From NCBI GenBank assembly GCA_944470555.2, contig OX104127.1, positions 26,365,661-26,429,660 on the forward strand: a stretch of 64,000 bases of DNA. The letters run 5' to 3'. The stretch is from Heterobilharzia americana. Taxonomy: Eukaryota > Platyhelminthes > Trematoda > Strigeidida > Schistosomatidae. This document shows positions 10,085-22,490 of the stretch, one piece after another. Positions within the stretch are counted from its first letter, which is position 1; each line of letters starts with the position of its first letter. Under the pieces are notes generated by a model. It saw only the letters and a list, made by a program, of their open reading frames with translations, did not search any database and was not told the origin of the DNA. Position numbers and translations under genes: made by a program.

Positions 10085-10515
10085 AAGACCAGCCTTGGAT
10101 CAACAAATTAGGGTGGAGAGGAACGCATTCCAGGCATTCTCAGAATGTCACCTAAGGTATTTAGAAGACTGCATCTCCACCTAACAGGAGTGTCATCTGC
10201 ATAATCCAGGTTTTCTAAGCATTCTCGTGTGACACAATCAATCCCTGTAAGGTCAGACGATGAGAAGGAGACCCCATAAGCACATTTGTGGTAAAACTGA
10301 ATAAGAATAGAGAGAGTAGACATCTTTGATAGACAGTATTGGACATACGAATCTCACCTGATGACTCACCGTATGCTCTAACAAGTCTACAAGTATTCGA
10401 ATACAGACGCTTCAACAGATTGATGTACTTACTTGACACGCATTTCAGTGTGAGGATTCGCCAGAAGACCTCATGATCGACGGGATCGAATGCTGCCTTC
10501 AAGTCGAGAAATGCA
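10085..10515 (-). mobile_element. reverse transcriptase fragment, second non-LTR lineage
   Basis: Antisense frames read KAAFDPVDHEVFW (motif A region, normally AFD), LLKRLYSNT, and LDYADDTPVR (the YADD catalytic motif, about 10190-10215). Frameshifts interrupt it between these motifs. Confidence 0.8.
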
Positions 10516-10877
10516 GCTAGTGTTGGGCGCTGGTAAGTTTACCTGTGTTCCAAACATATGTACAGTATACTGCATACTCGTATTCCTGCATACACTAGCA
10601 TTTTTCTTTAGCGCTAGAGATAGAGTAAGTTAGTTAATGTTAAACAGGCGTTTTTTTATATTTCCAAACTGTGATTTCGTCATCATCTAGCCCACTACGG
10701 CTAACAAAATCTCGTAAGTAGGTGAAGTACTCAGTTTATTACACTAACCACAGAGACTTAGTTTAGTTATTCTCCGTATGGTTCTTGCTACCAAAATAAT
10801 CATTATCAAGATCAATGTAAGATCAGGGATTACTGAGTGACGGTCCAAGTTGTGGCATTTCATATCACCACATCAAG
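10516..10877. other. no gene seen
   Basis: AT-rich spacer without recognisable content. Confidence 0.5.
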
Positions 10878-11085
10878 TAACAAGACAATAAAATGGAAGA
10901 TGAAGAAGGAAATAGAAAGTAGTAAAAGAAAGGAAGGGGGAATAAGACGATAAGACTGAGTATCGCCGTTAAGATGAGGATAATGTGTGTATGCATCTGC
11001 GCCAGTGACATCGGTTGTAAGCCATATCATCTAGAGTCTTCAACTACTGGTTTCCAGTGGACCCCATCCACAGAGCAGTCCAAAT
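10878..11085 (+). repeat. dispersed repeat F, copy 2
   Basis: Second copy of the repeat at 9475-9690, in the same orientation and about 1.4 kb away. Similarity ends near the GGACCCCA motif. Confidence 0.65.
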
Positions 11086-11470
11086 GCCAACAGAAGTCAA
11101 TCTGTTCGATGCAGAATAACAATGGGAAATTACAAGGACCATTAAATAATAATAAAATACTTTATCAATATAAATACTAAGAAAATTAGGTTTAACACAC
11201 TTTTCTAACCTGTTTTCTTGCTGGTTATTTGTACTCATAGCGTAAGGACATTTGAATAAAATCCATCACTTAAAATAGTGATCAGACAACGTTGAAACCA
11301 CTTCTCTTGTGACCCCTAGTGTTCTGACAGACTCTACTTGGTTTTAGGAATATAAAATCAGGATCATTTTATCAAACAAGAAATTTTTTTCTTGATATAG
11401 TCTAGTGAATACAATAAATCTCAGTATAAAGATGTTGATCTCAGTTCATCATATGGCTAAATTTTACGGG
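11086..11470. other. no gene seen
   Basis: AT-rich spacer. No feature was recognised. Confidence 0.5.
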
Positions 11471-11605
11471 TAACTTTAAAGGTCACCCTATCAAGGACCG
11501 AAATAACCAATTAGATTTCTCCATTTCAGTTAAGAACGCAGATTTCCATAAAATACACAAGTCTGATTGGTTATTTTGGTTGTTGTTAGAGTGGCCTTTA
11601 AAGTT
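11471..11605. mobile_element. MITE-like palindromic element
   Basis: About 44-bp terminal inverted repeats start TAACTTTAAAGG and end CCTTTAAAGTTA. The outer 20 bp match at 18 positions. A unit with related ends lies at 44424-44574. There is no coding capacity. A DNA-transposon origin is inferred from shape only. Confidence 0.65.
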
Positions 11606-12240
11606 ATTCAGATCTTACATCTGGCTTGCTTAAATCATACAGCAGCAATGTAAGTCGTATTACAAAGTAATGAAAACCCTCAACTTAACTGAGATCAATC
11701 AGAAAACGCTTCTTTTTAACCTTACCCACTTTATATCATATGAGAGTTTTGTGATTTAGCTTTCTAATAAATTATGAAACTGTACATTTTATAGTATACA
11801 ATTCTGTTTAAATGAACACAACAAGTGAGTTCAGTGTTACGAATTAATACCCGAAGTTCACTTTCTTTGGAATATATTTTTATCCATGGACTGTATTGCA
11901 TAGCTATTTAAGTCAGTGATATTTAGCTACAATGCAGACATTTTGTTCATTTTATTGCGAAAGACGGTAACTCAGAAACAATGAAAAGTTGAAAAAACGT
12001 TCAAGAATGCATAGTAAACAATTATTACACAATAGTACAATTAAAGTTATATATTGCGTCGTCACAGTCGTGGGATTGAGTTTTTTCATGATAGACTTTC
12101 GTTGGGATTTTGTATCTGTACAATCTTCTTTTATCGCATCAGTAGCAAATACATGCCACAGGAATGACTCAGCAACTATTACCGATATGTGGAAAATCCT
12201 ACTACTTGTATCACTAAGATCGCTGGAGAATTAGAACTAT
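11606..12240. other. no gene seen
   Basis: AT-rich spacer. The plus frame 11989-12234 has no recognisable motif. Confidence 0.5.
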
Positions 12241-12305
12241 ATAAACAGGCAGTATCGAGGTGTCCGCATACCAGTCCGTCTTCCAACAAGGATAGAGCGA
12301 TTCGA
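12241..12305 (+). repeat. SINE-A 5' module fragment
   Basis: AACAGGCAGTATCGAGGTGTCCGC resembles the SINE-A 5' module (CAGGCAATATCGAGGCATCC). The tRNA and ribozyme parts are absent. Confidence 0.5.
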
Positions 12306-12324
12306 CCCTGTATTCATTTTATTA

Positions 12325-15300
12325 TTATTTTTCCCTTCAGATCCTAGTGGAACATAAGGCTCCAGTAGTACGCCTCCATCGCACTATGTTCTCTGCAGTC
12401 TTTTTAACCTCGCTCCACGACAGCCCAAAAGCTTTCATTTCTTCATCACAACAACTCCTCCATCTCACTCACCTCGGACACCCAACTCATCGTTTCCCCT
12501 TTGCATTCCACTCAAGAGCCTGGCCTGGCGCGTGATGTCCCCAGTTGGCCTTCTCAGTGCATACCCAGTCGATCTCCACTTTCTTCTGAACATTTGTTGC
12601 GTGATAGGTTGTTGGTTGGTTCGTTCCGCAAACAGCCAGAGTTCCTCCTTGCTTATTCTTTCTGGCCATCCATCTGATCTTCAGTGTCAGTATCGAGTGA
12701 GCGTAGGCGGCAGATGTTGATGAATGTCAGTAGTTTGTCGGAAATGCTTTTCGTGACACTCCAAGTCTCTCAACCATCACATAGAAGCGCTGACTTGAAG
12801 TTGGTGTTAAAAATCCGGATCTTGTTCTTTATGCTGAGTGCAGTAGATCTCTACACTGATTAGTTCAGATTAACGAATGAAGGCCTGTCTTACTGTCTTT
12901 CCTATCCTGACTCCTTTGACATCCTCATCTGTGCATATACCACCTGTAGTTAAAACGATGCTGCCTAGGTAGATAGGTAGGTAGGTAGGTGAAAGAGACT
13001 ACTTCGTTTAGATTTCTCGTGTTGATGGTGATTGGTGCCTCTTGTTGTTGATGTTGTTGTTGGCTGGGTATCTTCATCACCTCCGTCTTCTCCACATTCA
13101 CTTCAAGTTCCATTTTCGTTGCCCTGCTTCACCTCTTCTATTAACTTGTTAGTTTTGGCCTGTAGATGTTCGAGTTTGTGTGACGAGACATTCGATATAA
13201 ATCATCATTGTTGGCGCAATCGAAATCGTCTTCTGAGGTTGTTTTATCGGTACAGCTAGCGTATGCCGATGTTCTGGCTCCTCACAGTTTGTTGTATGAT
13301 CCAGTGTAGTCCAGTAGACCACAATCAGGAAGATGGTCAGTGATGACAGTAGGCAGTCTTGTCTAACTCCTTCCTATCTTCAATTCAAAGGCATCACTCA
13401 GCTTTCCATTGTTTTATGTATCACTTAGCATGTGGCGTCTTCATATAGCTGTTGAATGAAGTAGTGTTGAAGCAACTGCCTGCCAAAATTCTTCTCAGTG
13501 GACGCTATCGAAGGCCTTTTCAAAGTCGAAAACGTTCAGGTAGAGAGTTGACTGGCATACTATACTGTGTTCTGTGATGATACGAAGCGTAGCTTTGCAA
13601 TTTGATGCGCACATGATTTGTCTTTTTCTGTAGTCAGCCAACCTGTTTCGGTCGTAATCTTGAATCCAGAGCATCTCTTTTGATCTCTCTAGCATGGTGT
13701 GGCCTAATATTTTGCTTGCTTTGGGTGAACAACAGCATGATTCCTCGTCAGTTCTCGCAAAGGCTTAGGTCTCCCTTCTTTGGGATTTTGTCAAAATATC
13801 TCTTCTTCCAGTCGCCAGGTACCTTCCCTTCCAAACCTTCTTCAGTAGTGGCGTGAACATGTCCGCTGTTGACTCTGCGTCTGCTCTCAGTGCTTCTGGT
13901 GGAATTCCATTTTGTCCTGCTGCGCTCCCGGATTTCAGCAGTTTTATGCTATTCGGGACTTCTGCTTTTGTCGGAGGGCTTGTGTTCACTGGTAGTTCTG
14001 CCTTTGCTGGTGGTATTTCTGGACGAAGTGCAGGTGGTGGTGGTGGTCGATTCAAGAGCTTTTTGAAGTGGTCAGCCCATTGTTTCCTTTGTTCCTCCAC
14101 TTTGCTAACTAAGTCTCCTTCATCATCTTTTATTGGTTTCTTCTGAGGTGATCTTTCTCTTCCCATGTAGTAACTTGGTTATTTGATACAATGTTGTCAG
14201 GTCCCTCCTATCAGCAGTCTGTTCTGCTTCACTTGGAAGTGTGTCATAGAAGTGTCTTATGTCTTCACGCGCACTCTTCTTCACTTCTTTGTCCAGTGTA
14301 GTGTTTTATGCATTGTACTCAGTTCCTCTTCTCGTTGTGCATCCTTGCACTGGTTTATCTTCTGCTTCACCATCCTCTTCTCCCTGCTCTATCAGCTTCC
14401 ATGTGTCCACTGAGATACATTCCTTATCTTCTTCTTTCTTTCCTAATACGGATATGCAGGTTTCTTTCCATATCTCTTTCAAAGAGTTCCAGTGTTCTTC
14501 CACACAGGTTTCTTCAGGGATGTTGCTCAATGTCTCCCATTTTGTTCTGATGGCTGCCGTGAAGATTTCATTTGTAGTTTCGTCCTTCAGTTCAGTTTGT
14601 GTTCTGGGTGTTGTACTTGAACTGTGGTCTGTCACCAGCTTCCTTGAAGGCTTTCAACTTGATTTGGAAGGCATGTTCCTTGCACTAGATAGTGAATGGT
14701 GTTAGCCTACATCTTCTCCTCTTCTTGACCTTGTGTCCAGTAGGCTGCATCTCCATTTTCTTGAGATTGAGATGAAGTCGATCTGATTTTTAGTGTAGTG
14801 TATCCTGGTGCCTGATGAAATCCATGTTGCTCGCTTCGTAGATATCTTTGTGTTTGTACACACTGCCTTCAACCACCGAATGGTTGAATGCGCAGAAGTC
14901 TGGAAAAAAATTCCCAGTCTCTTTCATTTGTCCACCCATGATTGGTTCTTTTCCTGTGTTGTCTACTCTCAGTTTTGCATTCATATCACCCATTAGAATT
15001 TTGATGCCGCCATCTGGGGTGGAGTCTTGTCCAGTGTTGATTGCAGTTGTCTGTAGAATTCCTCCTTCTCTCGATCTGCTCAATTATTTTTAAGTGCATA
15101 GCGTAGCACTGGATGACTGTGACTTTCCTTTCTTTTAAGTTGAATCTTGTTGTCATGATCCATGAGGAGGAGATTGGTTCTCACTGCATGAGAGATAGTC
15201 TTCGATGCAGTTGGGGACATCATGATAGCCACTCCAAAACTCAATGTGCTCATGGTTGTCGTGTCGTCTGGGTGACAATATCGGAGTAGATTATTGACTC

Positions 15301-15385
15301 CCAAGCTAACAGTTTGGATAGTACACTACCATTCCATCTACTTTCTTAGATTCCAAGCACTTTCTTGCCATACCTTCTCATCTCT
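12325..15385 (-). mobile_element. RTE/SR2-like retrotransposon, nearly full length, decayed
   Basis: Antisense copy of about 3.05 kb. Reading leftward from 15385: endonuclease pieces (FGVAIMMSPTASK; GDMNAKL, the GD.N motif; MDFIRHQ), the linker (ETCVEEHWNSLKEIWKETC), DEEGDLVSKVEEQRKQWADHF-like sequence, PPEALRADAE, a motif A region (FEKAFDSVH), [12 protein letters not shown], and a 3' tail with ATT repeats at 12325-12340. Frameshifts and stops throughout rule out activity. A short (AGGT)n expansion sits at 12964-12991. The long plus-strand frames at 13853-14705 are antisense shadows. Confidence 0.9.
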
Positions 15386-15409
15386 TTCGCATCCTAGTAT
15401 AACAACGGG

Positions 15410-15630
15410 AAACTACAAGTATTAAAAGCAACAAGTAATACCAACTGCAAAAGATGTGATTTTCGTGCTCCAGTGGCCTATAGTGGATAACGCTTTGGCG
15501 TTTGAAACGATCGGTTCCAGATTTGAGTCTTAGTGGGAATAACATCGCTAAGTGGGATGCAGGTACATTCAGCTGACGACTCCCAAATTGGATGAAATGT
15601 GCATCCTGGATTCTACTACTAGCCAACAAG
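15410..15630 (+). mobile_element. SINE-A copy
   Basis: The tRNA-like part (GTGGCCTATAGTGGATAACG; box B-like GATTTGAGTC) is followed by a hammerhead and an ACTACTAGCC end. Confidence 0.85.
15567..15611 (+). ncRNA. hammerhead ribozyme (SINE-A)
   Basis: Stem I ATTCAG/CTGGAT has one wobble. The core is CTGACGA, stem II is CTCC/GGAT, then GAAA, a GTGC loop and an ATC cleavage triplet. All core positions are present. Confidence 0.75.
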
Positions 15631-15660
15631 CAGACATTTATCTAAAGCATGTTTCAATGT

Positions 15661-15793
15661 ATAAGGGTTTCTATATGATACCATCGCTGGGAACAACATC
15701 ACTCACTGGGAAGCAGGTATATCCAGCTGACGAGTCTCAAATAGGACGAAATGCGCATCCTGAATTCCACTGTTAGCCACGATCCATCAATAA
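15661..15793 (+). mobile_element. SINE-A insertion with 13-bp target duplication
   Basis: A 5'-truncated SINE-A is flanked by exact copies of CATGTTTCAATGT at 15648-15660 and 15794-15806. This is a clean retroposition signature. It fixes the 3' end of the element just after ATCCATCAATAA. Confidence 0.9.
15721..15765 (+). ncRNA. hammerhead ribozyme (SINE-A), slightly mispaired
   Basis: The core CTGACGA, GAAA and ATC triplet are present. Stem I ATCCAG/CTGAAT has one mismatch. Activity is possible but weaker. Confidence 0.7.
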
Positions 15794-15806
15794 CATGTTT
15801 CAATGT

Positions 15807-16544
15807 TTTGAAGTTATCTCGATATGACTAGGGATAATGATACATCTAATAAACCGACTAAAATGGAATGGCGTCTTATTTTCTCTTTCTGTGGGAACTA
15901 ACTTAGTTTGCCTGTTCACCAGGTGGAGTACTGTTGTATTTACTGATATAGACTTATACATATTCTGCTTACTTGAGAGCGGAATATTCACCAAGTCGTC
16001 TAATGAAAATGCTTCACTAATCTATAAGGTGAAGTGTTTAAAGAGTAAGGAATCATTTGCCAAAGTCTATATCCACTGCAAATCCTGTATGCTTAATTAT
16101 TTCTGTTACCCACACATGAAATCTAAATCATAATGTCGATAAATATGATTCCAATAAGATATTTTCATCTATTTAACCCATTTATTACCTTCTTAATTGT
16201 TTACTTTATTACCTTTCAATTTTTATGATAATTTTTAATGACATTATTGAATACAATATATTGATTTGTCAAAGATTAGTTAGAATAAGTTTAGTGTAGA
16301 TTAGTGAAAAGGGTACTCTTTTATCGTTTCTAGTAGGAGACAGCTTTCTCTCGATCCTTGTAGAAGAATTCGCTGATAAATGAGATACACACTTCATTGT
16401 ATAATCGATCACTTAATGCTGCCAGCTATTAGTGTTAAAGCGTCGCGGCTACTATTAAAAGGAAGACTTTATCATGGAATCAATGTTGTAGAATCTAATA
16501 TTATTACTTATTGGTACTTATTGTTTACCGTTCTTATCAAGAAA
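15807..16544. other. no gene seen
   Basis: AT-rich spacer. The frames at 15837-16133 (plus) and 16380-16571 (plus) lack recognisable motifs. A short similarity to Penelope-element trailer sequence (AAACCGACTAAAATGGAATGGCG, about 15850-15872) suggests an old fragment. Confidence 0.4.
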
Positions 16545-16740
16545 CAACTACTGATACCCGTAGCACAATGAGGTGGCTATCTAGCCTCAGTAGCCTAGCA
16601 GATAACACTCTGGCAGTTAAAGAGACTGTCTGAGGTTTCGAGTCTCAGGAGAAACATCATCACTTACTTGGATGTAGGTACATCCAGCTGACGAGTCCTA
16701 GATAAGACGAAATGCGCTTCTTGAATCACAAAGATGAGTT
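16545..16740 (+). mobile_element. SINE-A copy
   Basis: CTGATACCCGTAGCACAATG, a tRNA-like part and a hammerhead region (about 16682-16726) with CTGACGAG. Stem I is mispaired and the cleavage triplet reads TTC, so the ribozyme is doubtful. Confidence 0.8.
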
Positions 16741-16814
16741 CGATTTTGTTGTTTAGGATCCTCTTACATGACAATAACTTCCTTTTCAACTAAGAATTAC
16801 AATTGTTTTGTAGG

Positions 16815-16985
16815 CGAATGACTAGTAGTCGCATCGAAGATGCACCTTTAGTCTTATTTTGGACTCGTTAACTAGATGAACCTGCACCTGTTCCCCCTAA
16901 AACTCAAAACTAACACCCATCGTTTTAAATGTCAGAGTTTTACCTCTTGTGTCATATGTTATGTATTGAAAACAGTAATCAGGAA
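16815..16985 (-). mobile_element. SINE-A, antisense, degraded
   Basis: Antisense hammerhead region (16830-16890) with a mutated core, followed by a degraded tRNA-like part. Confidence 0.65.
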
Positions 16986-16989
16986 ATCT

Positions 16990-17165
16990 AACGGGTTATA
17001 CGAAGGTCTTGTACGCCTACTTCGTCCTACTTTAAACTCGTCAACTGGATGTACGTGTACTCCAGTAAATGATGCTATTCCCAATGAGATTTGAACTCAG
17101 CATTCATCACTTCAAACGCCAAAGCGTTATTCATTAGACCAGAGAGTCATGACAGCCAATAATAA
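16990..17165 (-). mobile_element. SINE-A, antisense
   Basis: Second antisense copy, in tandem with the previous one. It has a hammerhead region at 17010-17055 (core TTGACGAG, inactive) and a well-preserved tRNA-like part (GTTATTCATTAGACC). Confidence 0.75.
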
Positions 17166-17589
17166 CAAGTGATTTGGTCAACCCTCATCCTTATCGCTCT
17201 CTGGAAGGTGAGAAATAGTTACAACTGTTAGGTAGTTTCAGAGTAAGGCATTGGGTCAGATGAATATTTTATGGCGCAGATTGTTTGCAGTTGTAGCTAT
17301 GTAAGCTGAAAACACCAAACCTCTGGCAGTGATATTCGTTTAAGGGGTTAATGAATTCACAAAATTATCTTATGGCAATGTTAGTAGGTGTATTCAAGCT
17401 AAGCGAATGAGATCAGTCAGCATGAAATATAACCGGTGATGAAGTTATACAAAGATCTTTCAACCTACGAGCAACATGTATTCATTCCTTCTATGATCAT
17501 AGTGTAGGATGCTTTTTGCTCATCTGATTTTTGAAAAACTGACATTGAGTTGAGTTGACTATGATAATAAATTGTGCAGTATTCATAAC
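17166..17589. other. no gene seen
   Basis: AT-rich spacer. The minus frame at 17465-17689 runs into the neighbouring RTE fragment. Confidence 0.5.
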
Positions 17590-18595
17590 AGAATCCATGC
17601 TCATTCATGATCTTCCTGATTGTAGTGGACTGGATCGTACAACAAATTGTAAGGAGCGAGATAGGCATTTGCTGGCTGGATTTTGCCAACGATGATGATT
17701 TATGTTAAATGTCTTGTCGCACAAACTCGAAGATCTACAGGCGAAAACCAGCAAGTTGGTAGAAGAGGCGAGGCAGCAAAGGAAGATTGGACTTCCTTCA
17801 AGTGAATGTAGAGAAGACGGAGGTGATGAAGATACCCAACCACCAATAGCATTAACTACAAGAGGCACCAATCACCATCAACCTAGGTAACATCCTCTCA
17901 ACTAACTACCGGCCGTACGAGAGCAGATGAGGATGTCAAAGGAGCCAGGATAGGAAAGACAGCAAGACAGGCTTTTATTAATCAGAAATCAGTTTGGAGG
18001 TCTACTGCACTCAGTACGAAGAACAAGATCCAGATTTTCAACACTAATTCATTCAAGTCAGTCAGTGCTTCTATATGATGCTTCACAGAATTGGTGCGTC
18101 ACGAAAAGCACTTACAACAAACTACAGACGTTTATCAACAGCTGGCGCCTACGCTCACTCGATACTGAAGATGGAGATCAACTAGCCAGAATAACAAGAA
18201 TAAGCAAGGAGGAAGTCTGGCTGGTCGCGCAACGAACCAACTAACCAACAACCTATCACCCAACAAATATGCAGCAGAAGAAAGTGGAGATCGATTGGAT
18301 TGGAGTGGAGTGGACATACACTGAGAAGACCATTTGGGAGTATCGCGCGCCAGACCAGTTGAGGCCAAGCTCTGTAGTGGAAGTCAAAGAGGAAACGAGG
18401 AGTTGGGTGTTTGAGGTGAGGGTGAGATGGAGGAGATGGTGTGATGAAGAAATGAAAGCTTGTGGGCAGTTGTGGAGTGATTTTGAAAAGACTGGAGAGA
18501 AGAGAGTGAAATGGCGACGTGCTAGTGAATCTGTGTGTTCCACTAGGAACCCAAGGGAAAATAATGACAATAATAATAATAATAATATACATCTC
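17590..18595 (+). mobile_element. RTE/SR2-like retrotransposon 3' fragment
   Basis: Sense fragment from the reverse transcriptase motif B-C region (LDRTTNCKERDRHLLAGFCQR-like, frameshifted) through [26 protein letters not shown] (frameshifted), the thumb, and the C-terminal IDWIGVEWTYTEKT region. It ends in an AAT-rich tail at 18562-18590. Frameshifted and inactive. Confidence 0.85.
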
Positions 18596-18663
18596 CCTCT
18601 GTGGTTATTAATACCTTTATGGAAATTGCATATTTTCGATCTCTTTACACACAAATCGTTTGC

Positions 18664-19604
<941 letters not shown>

Positions 19605-20232
19605 CGAAAATCAAAATAATCACTAGCACGTCACCACTTCACTCTCTTCCCTCCAGTCTTTTCAACATGGATCCCCCACTACCCACAAGCTTTCATTTCT
19701 TCACCACACCATCTCCTCCATGTCACCCTCGACTCACACGCCCAACTCGTCGTTTCTCATTTCGGTTCCACTTGACAGCTTGGCCTCACCTAGTCTGGTG
19801 TGTGATATCTCCAAACCGTCTTATCAGTGCATGCCCAATCGATCTCCACCTTCTTCTGCATATTTGTTGGGTGATAGATTGTTGGTTGGTTGGTTCGTTG
19901 CGGTACCAGCCAGACTTCCTCCTTGTTTATTCTTATTATTTTGGCTATGTGATGTCCTTCTCCACTATGGAGTGATAGTAGGTGGCAGGTGTTGTTGATG
20001 TATGTCTGCAGTTTATTTGAAATGCTTTTTGTAACACGCTGAGTCTGTGAAGCATTACATAGAAGCACTGACATGCTTGACTGAATTAGTGTTGAAAATC
20101 GGGGCTGTTGTTCATGGTTTATGCTGAGTGGAGTGGAGTAGAATGGAGTGCAGATCTCCACACTGATTATTTCAGATTAATGAATGAAGGCCTGTCTTGT
20201 TGTCTTTCCGATCCTGGTTTTGACGCCCTCAT
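19605..20232 (-). mobile_element. RTE/SR2-like 3' segment, part of a 5'-inverted insertion
   Basis: Antisense C-terminal part, including IIRINKEEVWL, TIYHPTNMQKKVEIDW and DKTVWRYHTPD. It is cut about 60 bp before the usual 3' end. It is nearly identical over its length to 25927-26330, so the two share a recent source. Its 5' edge meets the plus-strand leader piece at 20235, which fits a 5' inversion. Confidence 0.8.
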
Positions 20233-20234
20233 AT

Positions 20235-20530
20235 GTGTCGCTTAGTTTACCAGCCAGTCCTAAGCCCCGGATAAAGAGGGAAGATTGGGCGTGGGATTAG
20301 CGACCTTACTCCGGAAAATCAACCCAATCGCTAAAGAAACCTCAAAGGATAGAGGAAATATAAGAAATAAAAACAAACTTATTCCTCGCTGGAACCGGGG
20401 AGACGAAATGATGCCGGTTGTTGAAAGCCTTCAGGAAGCCAATCTGCCGATGTGTCATTCTGTCGATGAAAACAAAAGTAAGCATAAGGACATGGAATGT
20501 CCACACTATGTTTAAAGCTGGCAAGGATCA
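20235..20530 (+). mobile_element. RTE/SR2-like 5' leader, inverted part
   Basis: Matches the leader of the copy at 22605 (CCCGGATAAAGAGGGAAG; TTATTCCTCGCTGGAA). It runs to the first endonuclease codons (frame with RTWNVHTMF-like sequence near 20485) and then stops. Orientation is opposite to the adjoining 3' segment. Confidence 0.8.
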
Positions 20531-20564
20531 ATGATGAGGGACTATTAATAAATACTTATGTACA

Positions 20565-20775
20565 TCACGGACTGACATCAGTTAGAGAGCCTGGGAGTAC
20601 TAGACAGCTGTCCTGTCCTAGTATGGGACTCTTCAGCAGTATGTACCGACAACCTAGCTAGGGGTCGAACTCAGGACCTTAAGATTTCATGCAGCACACG
20701 TTAACCATTCAGTCATTGGGTTGGAGTTTAGTGGTCCACCGTTTCTTACTTCCGTCAATTCATGATATGACATGA
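20565..20775 (-). mobile_element. SINE-B, antisense
   Basis: Antisense tRNA-like head and hammerhead region (about 20605-20655). The core CTGAAGAG is kept, but GAAA has become AGGA and stem I is mispaired, so it is probably dead. Confidence 0.8.
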
Positions 20776-21574
20776 CCGTCATTCAATGCCCACATTAAGT
20801 ATTTGTCCTCACGTTGAGCTTAGGTCGCCCCACAGGTTATCAATTCTCATTAGAACTTCAGAAAATCTCATCTCGAAGTATATCACTAATGAACTCTGAA
20901 CGGTAATTCAACTTTTGTTTACATATACCGATAAGATAAAGAAAAGAGTATATCTACAGACGATTCTTAACACAAAATAGTGTCAGCTGATTGATTTATA
21001 CACCAGTCTGATTGCTTCTTTTCTTCCAAACATTTGGTTCCCTTTATTTCTCGTGTACTGATGAGAGGGAAAGAAAATGTGTTGATGGACTGATGTCTGT
21101 CAAAAAAATAGAATGTTACATTTATATTTTTTGAATATCTACCTGCGTTTGTATAACTTTATTTATCTATTTATTAGATACAAGTTGAAAAATGACAGGT
21201 TAGTAGATAAGGTTACGATCTCTTTGAACGGAGAATATGTAACTTCATTATTTTCTCCTATATGCAGCAATGATGATTGAGTTTTGGGGGGTAATCTGAA
21301 TTTTTACATAATTGAAGAAAACTGTTTCAGCGCTGTCAGTTCAACGTTGTAGGTATAAAACCTTCCTGCCTATCAGGTTGTTAGCCACTTTAATCAGCAG
21401 CACTCCTTCTCTTAGTATGTCCTTCATATCCTTACTGCAGTTGATAAGCACTAGATGGAAGGAGCACATGCTTAGTTATGAATTGGACGAGGTCGGTGAA
21501 GGTAATGATTATATTTTAGTTAAAAACTGGGTTACAGCAACATTTTTATGGATCTTCTTCATGATTTTGCCTAG
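20776..21574. other. no gene seen
   Basis: AT-rich spacer. The plus frame 21312-21635 has no recognisable domain, and its end reads antisense through a SINE-A hammerhead. Confidence 0.45.
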
Positions 21575-21745
21575 AAGAGGATTCAAGTACGCGTGTTTCG
21601 TCCTACTTATGGACTCGTCAGCTAGATGTACCTAGACTTTCAATGATTGATTTTGTCCCCATTGAGACTCGAACCACATACCCATTGCTTCAAACACCAA
21701 AGCATTATTCAGGATAGCCATGTCTTTTTACAACGGGTATTATTG
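21575..21745 (-). mobile_element. SINE-A, antisense
   Basis: Antisense hammerhead (about 21587-21632) with an intact CTGACGAG and GAAA core but poorly paired stem I, then a tRNA-like part and the ACCCGTTG complement. Confidence 0.8.
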
Positions 21746-22204
21746 ATTACTAGTTTTTGATATCAATAAGTCGTAATTCCTGTAGATCACTTCTCTATTG
21801 CTACCCTTGTGGTCTAATAAAGCGAGATACGAGAGTTAACAGGCTCATTATCATTAACTAGGAAAAAGGTGCATATACACATTGTTTCCTTTTGTGAATA
21901 GTTATTACCGATTGTTAATTCTTGTCTGAACTTGACCATAGTTTGGCTAATATATCCCTGTTGACTCAACCCGTAGGAATACCGAGCCATACATAGTCCT
22001 GTCTACTTTCAACTTATTGTTTAACTATTATAAAGCTCAAATGGTTATCTTCATCACCTGTTGAAGTATTCAGATATGCTTTACACCTGAATGAGTTGAA
22101 AAAGTATTTTTCCTTTTTTTGGAAATATTAGATAGATTAAAATATTGTGATTTATTGTCATACAATTTTGTTATCAACATACGATAAACTATTGTAGAAT
22201 GAGT
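21746..22204. other. no gene seen
   Basis: AT-rich spacer. No feature was recognised. Confidence 0.5.
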
Positions 22205-22490
22205 GAACTACCTTACACTTGTCATTCAGTGACTGATCAGTTCAGTCCAATCGATGACGGTGTAATAGAAGCAATAACACTAAAACTATACCCGTTGCAC
22301 AAGAAGTGGCTATCGTGGCTCGGTGGTGTAATGGATAACGCTCAGGCGTTTGAAGCGATTGCTCCCTAGTCCGAATCCCGGTGGGAACAACATCACTCAC
22401 TGGGAAGCAGGTACATCCAGCTGACGAGTCCAAAATAGGACGAAATGTGCATCCTGGATTCCACTGCCAGCCACAATGTGGATAGAAAAA
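22205..22490 (+). mobile_element. SINE-A, well preserved
   Basis: The end of the 5' module (CAATCGATGACGGTGTAATA) is followed by CCCGTTGCAC, a tRNA-like part with box A (TGGCTCGGTGGTGTAATGG) and box B-like GTCCGAATCCC, and a hammerhead ending CCACTGCCAGCCAC. The order is 5' module, tRNA part, ribozyme. Confidence 0.9.
22415..22459 (+). ncRNA. hammerhead ribozyme (SINE-A)
   Basis: ATCCAG/CTGGAT stem I, core CTGACGA, stem II GTCC/GGAC, GAAA, minimal stem III, and an ATC triplet ending at 22453. All conserved positions are intact. Confidence 0.88.

Noticed and set aside
13853..14705. Overlapping plus frames up to 148 codons
   Set aside because: They are antisense shadows of the minus-strand RTE linker and endonuclease region, where the minus frames show family motifs.
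20285..20515. 76-codon plus frame as a separate gene
   Set aside because: It is the RTE leader region. The same sequence precedes the endonuclease at 22651-22884.
21312..21635. 107-codon plus frame as a gene
   Set aside because: No domain is recognised, and its end is the antisense of a SINE-A hammerhead.
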